From CAYMJV01 sp964390545 (GTDB lineage Bacteria > Desulfobacterota > BSN033 > UBA1163), in NCBI GenBank assembly GCA_964390545.1, contig CAYMJV010000107.1:1-6542 (forward strand): a stretch of 6,542 bases of DNA, read 5' to 3'. The notes beneath the pieces were generated by a model, which was not told the origin of the DNA, made no database searches, and saw only the letters and a program-made list of their open reading frames with translations. The position numbers and the translations under genes are program-made. How positions within the stretch are numbered: the first letter of the stretch is position 1; every line of letters begins with the position of its first letter. Positions 1 to 5,933 of the stretch are shown here, piece by piece.

Positions 1-10
1 GAGAGTATGA

Positions 11-16
11 AAGGAG
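11..16 (+). promoter_or_regulatory. Ribosome binding site supporting the TTG start of korD
   Basis: AAGGAG lies 7 bases before the TTG at 24. It decides the start codon of korD, since no in-frame ATG is available in the visible sequence near this position. Confidence 0.6.
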
Positions 17-23
17 AAGAACA

Positions 24-263
24 TTGGCTGATTTAAGAATCTATCACGAGCTATGCAAGGGCATCGATGAATGCGGCATCTGCATTTATGTCTGTCCGAA
101 GGATGTTTTTAAGCCAGCCGAAACATTGAACCAGAAAAGCTATCGGCCACCGGTGGTGGCGAAAGAGGATCAATGTACAGGGTGCGAAAACTGCATGATC
201 TTCTGTCCTGACTTAGCGATTGTTGTCTCGGAGGAAAAGTTGCGGAGGAGAGCGAAAAAATGA
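24..263 (+). CDS. korD: 2-oxoacid:ferredoxin oxidoreductase delta subunit (two-cluster ferredoxin, KorD-like)
   Basis: A 79-residue ferredoxin-type protein that probably carries electrons from the beta-subunit cluster of the 2-oxoacid oxidoreductase to external ferredoxin in the cytoplasm. Two cysteine groups are visible. The second is a classical C51-x2-C54-x2-C57-x3-C61-P. The first is C11-x5-C17-x2-C20-x3-C24-P, with three more residues between the first two cysteines than in a standard ferredoxin motif. The start is a TTG, chosen because AAGGAG lies 7 bases upstream. The frame stays open to the window edge, so an earlier start cannot be excluded, but this length and start suit the family. 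The tail is basic (RRRAKK). Its stop overlaps the alpha-subunit start (ATGA), which supports membership of a four-gene operon. That it is a ferredoxin is clear; its assignment as the delta subunit comes from position. Confidence 0.88.
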   Translation: MADLRIYHELCKGIDECGICIYVCPKDVFKPAETLNQKSYRPPVVAKEDQCTGCENCMIFCPDLAIVVSEEKLRRRAKK

Positions 264-1414
264 ATGCGAACCGTGTGCTGACAGGAAGATATTTCATGAT
301 GGGCAATGTAGCCTGTGCAGAAGGTGCCATCGCTGCTGGCTGCGAGTTTACGGCAGGGTATCCCATCACGCCGGCAACCGAGGTGGCGAACCGATTGGCC
401 GAACGCCTGCCACTGGTGGGAGGAGCTTTTTTCCAGATGGAGGACGAGATCAGTGCGATTGCAGCAGTCGTCGGCGCCTCCTGGGCGGGCAGGAAGGCGA
501 TGACTGTCACCTCGGGCCCAGGGATCAGTCTGATGCTGGAAAATATCGGCTTTGCCATCGGTGTAGAAACGCCATGCGTCATCGTCAATGTTCAGAGAGG
601 AGCACCCACGACGGGTATGCCAACGGTCGGTGTCCAGGGCGATATGGTTCAGGCGAAAAGAGGTTCTCATGGCGATTATGAGATCATCGCCCTCTGTCCC
701 TCTTCGCCTCAAGAGATGTTCGACCATACCGTCATTGCCTTTAATTATGCTGAGAGGTACCGGACTCCGGTCTTCGTTCTCTCCGACGCTTTTGTGGGAC
801 ATATGCGGGAGGAAGTGATCATTCCGGGACCGGAGAAGATCAAGACGGAATATCGAAAGATCCCTGAACCGGGGACGGATCCCCAGAAGATCAGGGGTTT
901 TCTCGATGAAGATGTGGCTCCCATGCCCATCTTTGGAAAGGGATTCAAAGCTCACGTCACCAGCTCATGCCATGACGAATATGGGAAGCGAAACCTCATT
1001 GACATCTCGGCATTGGACAATTTTATCAGGAAACTGAGCAATAAGATCCTCAAGCATAAAAAGGAGATCATCCTGGTGGAACGAGACTACGAAGGTGCTG
1101 AGATCGTCTTGGTCTCCTATGGAGGTGTTGCCCGAGCAGCGGCGATGGCTGCCGCTCAGGCAAGAAAAGAGGGGATTTCCGTCGGGACTCTCCGGCTGAT
1201 TACGGTTTGGCCGTTTCCAGAAGAAGAGATCGCTAAGATGGCCAAGAAGGCAAAACATGTCATCGTCTTAGAAAACAATCTGGGTCAACTCTACCCCTAC
1301 ATCAAGGCGGAGGCAGCCCATTTTGCTGAGGTCTCGTTTCTACCTCCGAGGCTGGTTGGAGAGATTCAGGATCCAGAAGATATATTAAGCAAGATCCGGG
1401 AGGTTGCGAAATGA
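260..1414 (+). CDS. korA: 2-oxoacid:ferredoxin oxidoreductase alpha subunit (2-oxoglutarate type, KorA-like)
   Basis: The 384-residue alpha subunit of a multi-subunit 2-oxoacid:ferredoxin oxidoreductase. With the beta subunit it forms the TPP active site that converts a 2-oxoacid and CoA to acyl-CoA, CO2 and reduced ferredoxin. The N-terminal pyrimidine-binding domain shows GYPITPATE (33-41), the MEDE segment (60-63) with the glutamate expected near the TPP aminopyrimidine, TSGPG (84-88), QRGAPTTGMPT (112-122) and HGD (137-139). A C-terminal transketolase-like domain II starts near residue 275 (VLVSYGG, then RLITVWPFP and NNLGQL). The length is normal for a stand-alone alpha subunit without a fused gamma domain. 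The ATG overlaps the korD stop and has GGAGGAG upstream; the 3' end overlaps korB by ATGA. The sequence is of the Kor/Vor class. 2-Oxoglutarate is the likeliest substrate, but branched-chain 2-oxoacids cannot be excluded. Confidence 0.93.
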   Translation: MNANRVLTGRYFMMGNVACAEGAIAAGCEFTAGYPITPATEVANRLAERLPLVGGAFFQMEDEISAIAAVVGASWAGRKAMTVTSGPGISLMLENIGFAIGVETPCVIVNVQRGAPTTGMPTVGVQGDMVQAKRGSHGDYEIIALCPSSPQEMFDHTVIAFNYAERYRTPVFVLSDAFVGHMREEVIIPGPEKIKTEYRKIPEPGTDPQKIRGFLDEDVAPMPIFGKGFKAHVTSSCHDEYGKRNLIDISALDNFIRKLSNKILKHKKEIILVERDYEGAEIVLVSYGGVARAAAMAAAQARKEGISVGTLRLITVWPFPEEEIAKMAKKAKHVIVLENNLGQLYPYIKAEAAHFAEVSFLPPRLVGEIQDPEDILSKIREVAK

Positions 1415-2244
1415 ATGAGCTTGTCCACCCCTATCACCGATTTATAAGACCCTCGGTAACTCAGACGACCTTCTGTCCTGGCTGTGGTGACGGGACGGTT
1501 GCCCAATGCATTCTTCGCGCCATCGATGGACTCGGAATGGATATGGACGATTTTGTCTTTGTGTCAGGAATCGGCTGCGCAGCCTGGATTCCCAGTCCTT
1601 TTTTCAATGCGGATGTGCTTCACACGACCCATGGCAGGCCGATCGCGTTTGCCTTCGGGATCAAGATGGGCCTTCCGGAGAAGAAGGTGATGGTTGTCAG
1701 CGGAGATGGAGATCTTGTAGCGATTGGCGGAAATCACCTGATCCAGAACGCACGAAGAAATGTGGAGATGACCGTCATCTGTCTCAATAACGGCATTTAT
1801 GGAATGACCGGCGGCCAGGCTGCCCCCACCACACCCATGGGCATTCAGACGACGACTACGCCTTACGGCACCGTTGAAAACACCTTCAACATCTCCAGGC
1901 TGGTTATGGCTGCAGGAGCCTCCTTTGTCGCCTGCTGGACGGCGGCCCATCCAAGACAATTAACCAACTCGATCAAGAAGGCGATCCAGAAGAAGGGATT
2001 TGCTTTCATCGAGGTCTTCTCCCAGTGCCCGATTCAATTTGGAAGAAAGACCGGGGTGGGGAGTGCCGTCAAGATGCTCGAAGACTATAAGAAGCGGTCC
2101 GTATCACCCAAGGAAGCAGCAAAGCTCTCCGAAGAGGAGTTGAAGGACAAAATCGTAGTCGGAGAGCTGGTCGACATGGAGAAACCAGAGATGCTGGAAG
2201 AAGTGAAAAAGATGAAGAAGAAAGCGCGAGGAGGAGTCGAATGA
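1411..2244 (+). CDS. korB: 2-oxoacid:ferredoxin oxidoreductase beta subunit (TPP-binding, KorB-like)
   Basis: The 277-residue beta subunit, which binds TPP diphosphate/Mg and one [4Fe-4S] cluster. FCPGCG (21-26) gives C22 and C25; GIGC gives C56; FSQC gives C206. These four match the spacing of the cluster ligands in archaeal 2-oxoacid oxidoreductase beta subunits. The TPP motif runs from GDGD (98-101) to NNGIYGMTGGQ (126-136). THGR (73-76) is also typical of the family. The C-terminal part beyond about residue 225 is a charged, lysine- and glutamate-rich extension. The ATG overlaps the korA stop, with GGGAGG 7 bases upstream, and the stop overlaps the gamma-subunit ATG. Translation of the subunits is therefore probably coupled. 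Family assignment is secure; the exact 2-oxoacid is inferred. Confidence 0.94.
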   Translation: MNELVHPYHRFIRPSVTQTTFCPGCGDGTVAQCILRAIDGLGMDMDDFVFVSGIGCAAWIPSPFFNADVLHTTHGRPIAFAFGIKMGLPEKKVMVVSGDGDLVAIGGNHLIQNARRNVEMTVICLNNGIYGMTGGQAAPTTPMGIQTTTTPYGTVENTFNISRLVMAAGASFVACWTAAHPRQLTNSIKKAIQKKGFAFIEVFSQCPIQFGRKTGVGSAVKMLEDYKKRSVSPKEAAKLSEEELKDKIVVGELVDMEKPEMLEEVKKMKKKARGGVE

Positions 2245-2722
2245 GTCGCACAGAGATACTGATTGGAGGACTGGGAGGTCAGGGCGTCGTGCTATCAGGA
2301 ATTCTTCTGGGGACGGCAGCCACTCTCTTTGAAGGGAAGAAGGCAGTTCAGACCCAATCCTACAGCTCAGAGTTGAGAGGAGGCTCCACAAGGGCAGAGG
2401 TGATCATCTCTGAAGAACCTGTCACCGATCCTCAGGTGAGAAAGCCGGATATCCTGATTGCCCTGGCTGAGGATGCCCTTTCCAAATATATACATCGAAT
2501 CAAACCGAAAGGACTTCTCGTGATCGATTCGGATCTGGTCAAGGGAGCGAAACCAGGGGATTATGAAATCCTCTCCGTTCCCGCCACGAGCATCGCCGAT
2601 AAGGAGATGGGTAACATCGTTGTGGCGAACCTGATCATCTTGGGAGCTCTCCTGAAGAAAACAGACCTTCTCTCCGTGGAAGCGATGGAGAAGGCCATTG
2701 AGGTGAGCGTACCGAAGAAGGC
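2241..2722 (+). CDS. korC: 2-oxoacid:ferredoxin oxidoreductase gamma subunit (KorC-like), 3' end lost in assembly gap
   Basis: The first 160 residues of the gamma subunit, which in this family packs against the alpha/beta core. Features are the glycine-rich GGLGGQG (9-15) near the N-terminus, the QSYSSELRGG segment (39-48) followed by STRAEV (49-54), and the hydrophobic GNIVVANLIILGAL stretch typical of the family. Family members are usually about 175-190 residues, so roughly 15-30 residues and the stop lie in the run of N that follows. The start overlaps the korB stop (ATGA), with AGGAGG 6 bases upstream. The reading frame happens to continue through the N run into the next gene, but that fusion is an artefact: the downstream gene has its own ribosome binding site and start. 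Confidence 0.9.
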
Positions 2723-2822
2723 NNNNNNNNNNNNNNNNNNNNNNNNNNNNNNNNNNNNNNNNNNNNNNNNNNNNNNNNNNNNNNNNNNNNNNNNNNNNNN
2801 NNNNNNNNNNNNNNNNNNNNNN
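2723..2822. other. Assembly gap (100 N)
   Basis: A run of exactly 100 N, the conventional placeholder for a scaffold join of unknown length. It removes the end of korC and whatever lies before the next gene. The true missing length may be far more or less than 100 bases, and extra genes could be hidden here. Confidence 0.98.
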
Positions 2823-2828
2823 AGGAGG
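2823..2828 (+). promoter_or_regulatory. Ribosome binding site of the dehydratase-like gene
   Basis: AGGAGG directly after the N run, 6 bases before the ATG at 2835. It shows that the dehydratase-like protein begins here and is not fused to the gamma subunit. Confidence 0.8.
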
Positions 2829-2834
2829 AAAACG

Positions 2835-4271
2835 ATGGCGATCAAGACCTTTGAACAATATGTTGCGAGCTTAAGAAAATTGAAACCGACAGCCTATATG
2901 TTTGGTGAGAAGATAAAGAATGTGGTGGACAATCCCAGGATTCGCGCAGGGATTAATGCCACGGGTGCCACGTATGAGCTGGTGAGTAACGACAAATATA
3001 AGGATCTCATCACCACGATCTCACCTTTCACGAAAGAACCAATCAACCGGTTCACCCTCCCACCCCAGTCCATCGAAGATCTCGTAGCCAGGGTGAAAAT
3101 CAATCGGGTCTTGGGAGGCTATGTGGGGACCTGCCATCAGAGATGCACGGGTTTGGATTGCCTCTGTACCCTTTCGATCGTGTGCTATGATATCGATAAG
3201 AAATACGGGACCCATTATTACGATCGATTCATGGATTTCTTGAAATATGTGCAGAAGAACGATCTGGCTGCAAATGCCAGCGTGACCGACGTCAAAGGAG
3301 ACCGGAGTCTGGGTCCTAACGAACAGCCCGACAAAGATATGTACCTCCGCGTGGTCGACCAGACCAAAGAAGGGATCATCGTCAGAGGGGCAAAGGTTCA
3401 CCAGACAGGCTCCTTGAGTGCCCATGAGATTATTGTCCTTCCCACAAGAGCGATGCAAAAAGGGGATGAGGACTACACCCTAGCCTTTGCCATTCCTTCG
3501 GATACGGAAGGGCTCATCCATGTGGTGGGAAGGAGTTCTATGGACACCCGGGAGATCGAAGGGGTTGATTGTGGGAACATCCGTTACAGCAAGTACTGTC
3601 CGACCCTCATCTTTGATGAGGTGTTGGTGCCATGGGAGCGCGTCTTCATGTTCAGGGAGGTTGAATTTGCAGCAGAGATGGTGAGCCGCTTTTCGGCCTA
3701 TCACCGTCAATCCCACGGGGGCTGTAAATCGGGAAAGATCGATGCCATGACAGGCGCTGCCTTGATGATGATGGATTATAACGGCACGACAAAGGTGGGC
3801 CACCATAAGGAGAAGGTCATCGATATGATTCACAGGGCCGAAACCCTATACGGTTGCAGTCTGGCTGCCTCCTATGAGGGGAAAAAGGAACCCTCGGGGA
3901 CCTATTTCATCGATCCTGTTCTGGCCAATGCTTCCAAGATTCATGAAGGGAAGGAGATGGCTGAAGCCACTCGTCTCATGATCGACATTGCAGGTGGATT
4001 CGTGGCAGATCTGCCTTCTGACAAAGACTTCGAGAATCCTGAGGTTGGGGAGTTGCTGAAGAAATATTTGAAGGGGGCAAAGGGAGTGCCGGTGGAGAAG
4101 AGAATCAAGATGCTCCGTCTGGTTGAGAAAATGGCCATGGAGAGTGCAGATACGATCTCCGACATTCACGGCGGCGGTTCTCCGGCCGCCCACCGATTAA
4201 CGATTTTCAGGGAGTCCGACACCGAATATAAAAAGAGATGTGCCAAACGCTTGGCTGGGATTCAAGATTAA
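2835..4271 (+). CDS. 4-hydroxybutyryl-CoA dehydratase/vinylacetyl-CoA isomerase family protein (4-HPA 3-hydroxylase superfamily), active site divergent
   Basis: A 478-residue cytoplasmic flavo-iron-sulfur enzyme close in length and motifs to AbfD of Clostridium aminobutyricum (about 490). That enzyme dehydrates 4-hydroxybutyryl-CoA to crotonyl-CoA by a radical route and also isomerises vinylacetyl-CoA. C100, C104 (CHQRC), H290 (YHRQS) and C297 (GGCK) match the four cluster ligands C99, C103, H292 and C299. RGAKVHQTGS (184-193), PSDTEG and HGGGSP (445-450) are further family signatures. Residues equivalent to R90, Q101, T190 and K300 are kept. By alignment from memory, E257, Y296 and E455 are replaced by C255, H294 and S442, so the reaction may not be the canonical one. 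An unusual cysteine group (C104, C109, C111, C117) surrounds the cluster site. The start is the ATG after AGGAGG. The gene follows korDABC across a gap, so co-transcription is probable but unproven. A simple oxygen-dependent phenol hydroxylase (HpaB) is unlikely because those lack the cluster ligands. Confidence 0.85.
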   Translation: MAIKTFEQYVASLRKLKPTAYMFGEKIKNVVDNPRIRAGINATGATYELVSNDKYKDLITTISPFTKEPINRFTLPPQSIEDLVARVKINRVLGGYVGTCHQRCTGLDCLCTLSIVCYDIDKKYGTHYYDRFMDFLKYVQKNDLAANASVTDVKGDRSLGPNEQPDKDMYLRVVDQTKEGIIVRGAKVHQTGSLSAHEIIVLPTRAMQKGDEDYTLAFAIPSDTEGLIHVVGRSSMDTREIEGVDCGNIRYSKYCPTLIFDEVLVPWERVFMFREVEFAAEMVSRFSAYHRQSHGGCKSGKIDAMTGAALMMMDYNGTTKVGHHKEKVIDMIHRAETLYGCSLAASYEGKKEPSGTYFIDPVLANASKIHEGKEMAEATRLMIDIAGGFVADLPSDKDFENPEVGELLKKYLKGAKGVPVEKRIKMLRLVEKMAMESADTISDIHGGGSPAAHRLTIFRESDTEYKKRCAKRLAGIQD

Positions 4272-4284
4272 GAAAAGATTATCC

Positions 4285-4791
4285 TCATCGGTACTGGATG
4301 AATTCTTCGAGGGGTTTTCGATTGCCTTTTGGGGATTCATCCGGGACCCCGACGGGAAGCAGGGCAACCACGCGAGTCGTCTCTTGCAGTTGAAGGAGTT
4401 TTCGGATTGCCAGCTCAGCATCCGTTCCCCAGACTCCAATCCAGCCTACTCCTAGCCCCAAACTGTGTCCGGCTAAAGCCATATTCTGTGTAGCAGCAGC
4501 GCCAGCCTCAATGGCATGGAGAGGATCAATGCGTCGTTCCGCACAGACACAGATGACAACAGGAGCTTCGTTGATGCCCAGATGAAGGACCGTCTCTCTG
4601 GCCATCTTGTCCAATTCTTTCTTGAGCTTTTGATCTCTGACAACAAAAAATTTCCAGGGCTGAAGATTGCTGAATGACGGAGCCCACCTCCCGGCCTCGA
4701 GAATCATCTTGAGTTTCTCCTCATCCACTGGGTCGGGTTTGAATTTTCGGATCGTCCTTCGATTTTTGATGGCATTGAGTACTTCGTTCAT
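4285..4791 (-). CDS. Nitroreductase family FMN-dependent oxidoreductase
   Basis: A 168-residue protein of the small nitroreductase family, flavoproteins that use NAD(P)H to reduce nitro, quinone or enoate-type substrates; the substrate here is unknown. Visible motifs are RRTIRKF (11-17), the phosphate-binding N-terminal arginine region; the APSFSNLQPWKF segment (37-48), which contacts FMN in this family; GAAATQNMALAGHSLGLG (97-114), the long central helix; and GVP near 148-150 followed by the KPLEEFI C-terminus (159-165). An in-frame ATG nine codons upstream exists, but the internal ATG at 4791 has AAAGGAG 6 bases upstream and begins the usual MxxVLxAIxxRR N-terminus, so it is preferred. It lies 55 bases downstream of ribokinase and converges with the dehydratase-like gene, with only 13 bases between stops. 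No functional link to either neighbour is evident. Confidence 0.9.
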   Translation of the reverse strand: MNEVLNAIKNRRTIRKFKPDPVDEEKLKMILEAGRWAPSFSNLQPWKFFVVRDQKLKKELDKMARETVLHLGINEAPVVICVCAERRIDPLHAIEAGAAATQNMALAGHSLGLGVGWIGVWGTDAELAIRKLLQLQETTRVVALLPVGVPDESPKGNRKPLEEFIQYR

Positions 4792-4797
4792 AAAATG

Positions 4798-4804
4798 CTC
4801 CTTT
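4798..4804 (-). promoter_or_regulatory. Ribosome binding site deciding the nitroreductase start
   Basis: Read on the minus strand this is AAAGGAG, 6 bases before the ATG at 4791. It favours that ATG over the longer in-frame start at 4818. Confidence 0.7.
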
Positions 4805-4828
4805 CCGTCATGACTCACCGCTCTCTAT

Positions 4829-4873
4829 AATCCCCCCAACCCCCCTTTAGCAAAGGGGGGGAGAGGGGGGATT
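4829..4873. repeat. G-tract/C-tract hairpin repeat overlapping the ribokinase 3' end
   Basis: Left arm 4829-4848 (AAT, six C, AA, six C, TTT) and right arm 4852-4873 (AAA, seven G, AGA, six G, ATT) can form an 18-base-pair stem with loop AGC and one small internal loop. No T-run follows on either strand, so it is not a classical rho-independent terminator, though it could stall polymerase or protect the RNA 3' end. It carries the last eight ribokinase codons (NPPSPPLC) and its stop. Its form is that of a dispersed intergenic repeat; copies elsewhere in the genome cannot be seen from this window. Confidence 0.75.
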
Positions 4874-5794
4874 TGGTTGTCTGGAGATAAAGGTCTCCAC
4901 CTCTTTTCTTGAGGGAAGGGAGGGCTGAGCACCCAGCTTTGTTGTGGCAAGGGCTCCGGCTCCGTTTGCAAATCTCAGGACCTCTCGAATCGGCCTCTTT
5001 TCAGAGAGGCCGCAGGCAAGGGCTCCCATGAAGGCATCCCCTGCCGCCGTCGTATCCACGGCCTTCACCCTGAAGGCATCCATCCAGACCTCCTCATTCT
5101 CATTATTGAAAAAGAGACCCTGAGGGCCTAAGGTGATCACTACATTTTTTGCGCCCATATCCAACAGCCTCTCCCCCATCTTACGGATGTCCTCTTTCCC
5201 TCTCATTCTTAACCCTGTCAGCAACTGGGCTTCCCATTCGTTGGGCACGAGAAAATCGACACATGAAAAGATATCCGGTGAAAGCTGAACAGGAGGGGAT
5301 GGATTGAGGAGGGTGAGGGCACCCTGATCTTTAGCCATCCTTAAGCCCATGTGGACCGCCTGGAGAGGAATCTCCAATTGGGTGACGAAAACATGGATCC
5401 CTTTCCAGGATGGGCCAAGCTTTCTTAACTCGTTTTCAGAAATTGACCCATTTGCCCCGGCAGAGACGATGATTCGGTTCTCCCCGTTTGGATTCAATTC
5501 AATTAAAGCAATGCCTGTGGGACGCTCCTTATCCTTGAGGATCCCTTTCGGATCAAGACCATTCTTGGTTAAAAACCAGCGATACGTTTGCCCATAGTGA
5601 TCATCGCCTAATTTTGTGATGAAACCGACCTTTCCACCTAAACGCTTTGCTGCAATGGCCTGGTTGGCCCCTTTCCCGCCGAAGACAGTGACCAGATCCT
5701 CTGCCATGATCGTTTCCCCAGGATTGTGAAAGCGGGGAACTTTGAGAATGAGATCAACATTGGAACTGCCGAGAAGGAGAATCTTGGTTTTCAT
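4847..5794 (-). CDS. rbsK: Ribokinase (PfkB family carbohydrate kinase)
   Basis: A 315-residue sugar kinase, most like ribokinase, which phosphorylates ribose with ATP to ribose 5-phosphate in the cytoplasm. The N-terminus has GSSNVD (9-14) for sugar contact and GGKGANQA (39-46), the PfkB signature 1 in its ribokinase form. RPTGIALIEL (91-100), LNPSP (163-167), PNEWEAQLLTG (184-194) and TLGPQG (221-226) follow. DTTAAGDAF (247-255) is signature 2, with D253 as catalytic base and the anion hole beside it. GAQPSLPS (288-295) is a typical ribokinase C-terminal segment. The ATG at 5794 is preferred over a TTG four codons upstream; GGGGAG precedes it by only 4 bases. The final residues 308-315 are proline-rich and come from a hairpin repeat, so they are probably not part of the ancestral protein. 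It lies 145 bases downstream of a nucleoside hydrolase, which would supply its ribose. Confidence 0.93.
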   Translation of the reverse strand: MKTKILLLGSSNVDLILKVPRFHNPGETIMAEDLVTVFGGKGANQAIAAKRLGGKVGFITKLGDDHYGQTYRWFLTKNGLDPKGILKDKERPTGIALIELNPNGENRIIVSAGANGSISENELRKLGPSWKGIHVFVTQLEIPLQAVHMGLRMAKDQGALTLLNPSPPVQLSPDIFSCVDFLVPNEWEAQLLTGLRMRGKEDIRKMGERLLDMGAKNVVITLGPQGLFFNNENEEVWMDAFRVKAVDTTAAGDAFMGALACGLSEKRPIREVLRFANGAGALATTKLGAQPSLPSRKEVETFISRQPNPPSPPLC

Positions 5795-5812
5795 GAATCT
5801 CCCCAAAACCGA

Positions 5813-5860
5813 TCGCTTCGCTTAAGGAGCACTCCGTTTAAGGAACGCTTCGCTTTAGGC
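5813..5860. repeat. Three imperfect 16-base tandem repeats
   Basis: Units at 5813-5828 (TCGCTTCGCTTAAGGA), 5829-5844 (GCACTCCGTTTAAGGA) and 5845-5860 (ACGCTTCGCTTTAGGC) follow without spacers. Units 1 and 2 share 12 of 16 bases; units 1 and 3 share 13 or more. They lie between the nucleoside hydrolase and ribokinase genes, ending about 18 bases before the ribokinase start on the minus strand. The role is unknown: a dispersed intergenic repeat, a protein-binding array or a remnant are all possible. Confidence 0.6.
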
Positions 5861-5867
5861 AGTTACC

Positions 5868-5884
5868 TCAAGGCCTTCAAGGCC
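5868..5884. repeat. Short direct repeat with an internal palindrome
   Basis: TCAAGGCC occurs at 5868-5875 and again at 5877-5884; the palindrome AAGGCCTT (5870-5877) spans the first copy. It is part of the same repeat-rich spacer between nucleoside hydrolase and ribokinase. Confidence 0.45.
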
Positions 5885-5893
5885 GATCCTCAA

Positions 5894-5912
5894 ATCCTGT
5901 TCCTGACAGGAT
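5894..5912. repeat. Inverted repeat in the nucleoside hydrolase-ribokinase spacer
   Basis: ATCCTGT (5894-5900) and ACAGGAT (5906-5912) are perfect 7-base arms around a 5-base loop. A hairpin in RNA or an operator-like site is possible. On the minus strand no T-run follows, so a terminator is not supported. Confidence 0.5.
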
Positions 5913-5921
5913 GCTCCTCGA

Positions 5922-5933
5922 GGCCGTACGGCC
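5922..5933. repeat. 12-base perfect palindrome GGCCGTACGGCC
   Basis: This is a perfect self-complementary 12-mer six bases past the nucleoside hydrolase stop codon on the minus strand. It could be a protein-binding site or part of a composite intergenic repeat with the neighbouring inverted repeats; no factor is recognised. Confidence 0.5.

Noticed and set aside
1..23. End of an upstream gene (TGA at 8-10) or an earlier korD start
   Set aside because: Both are possible, but too little sequence is present before position 24 to support either.
170..955. 261-residue open frame on the minus strand opposite korA
   Set aside because: It is antisense to a clear alpha subunit with family motifs throughout. 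The translated sequence has no recognisable domain and a low-complexity, arginine/histidine/serine-rich character typical of shadow frames.
3021..3458. 145-residue minus-strand open frame opposite the dehydratase-like gene
   Set aside because: It is antisense to strongly conserved codons, including the HQTGS region, and shows no domain signature.
4168..4192. GC-rich inverted repeat GGCGGC...GCCGCC near the end of the dehydratase-like gene as a terminator
   Set aside because: It encodes the conserved HGGGSP/AAH segment, has no T-run after it and lies about 80 bases before the stop. It is explained by coding constraint.
2241..4271. Single 676-residue open frame fusing a Kor gamma subunit to a dehydratase-like protein
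   Set aside because: It exists only because 100 N happen to preserve frame. The downstream part has its own AGGAGG and ATG and a full-length family N-terminus.
4792..4818. Longer nitroreductase N-terminus starting at 4818
   Set aside because: The nine extra residues (MSHDGKEHF) are not typical of the family and include the ribosome binding site of the better-placed ATG at 4791.
4829..4873. Hairpin as a rho-independent terminator of the ribokinase transcript
   Set aside because: The stem is strong, but no T-run follows on the minus strand and the nitroreductase start lies only about 40 bases further on. A dispersed repeat fits better.
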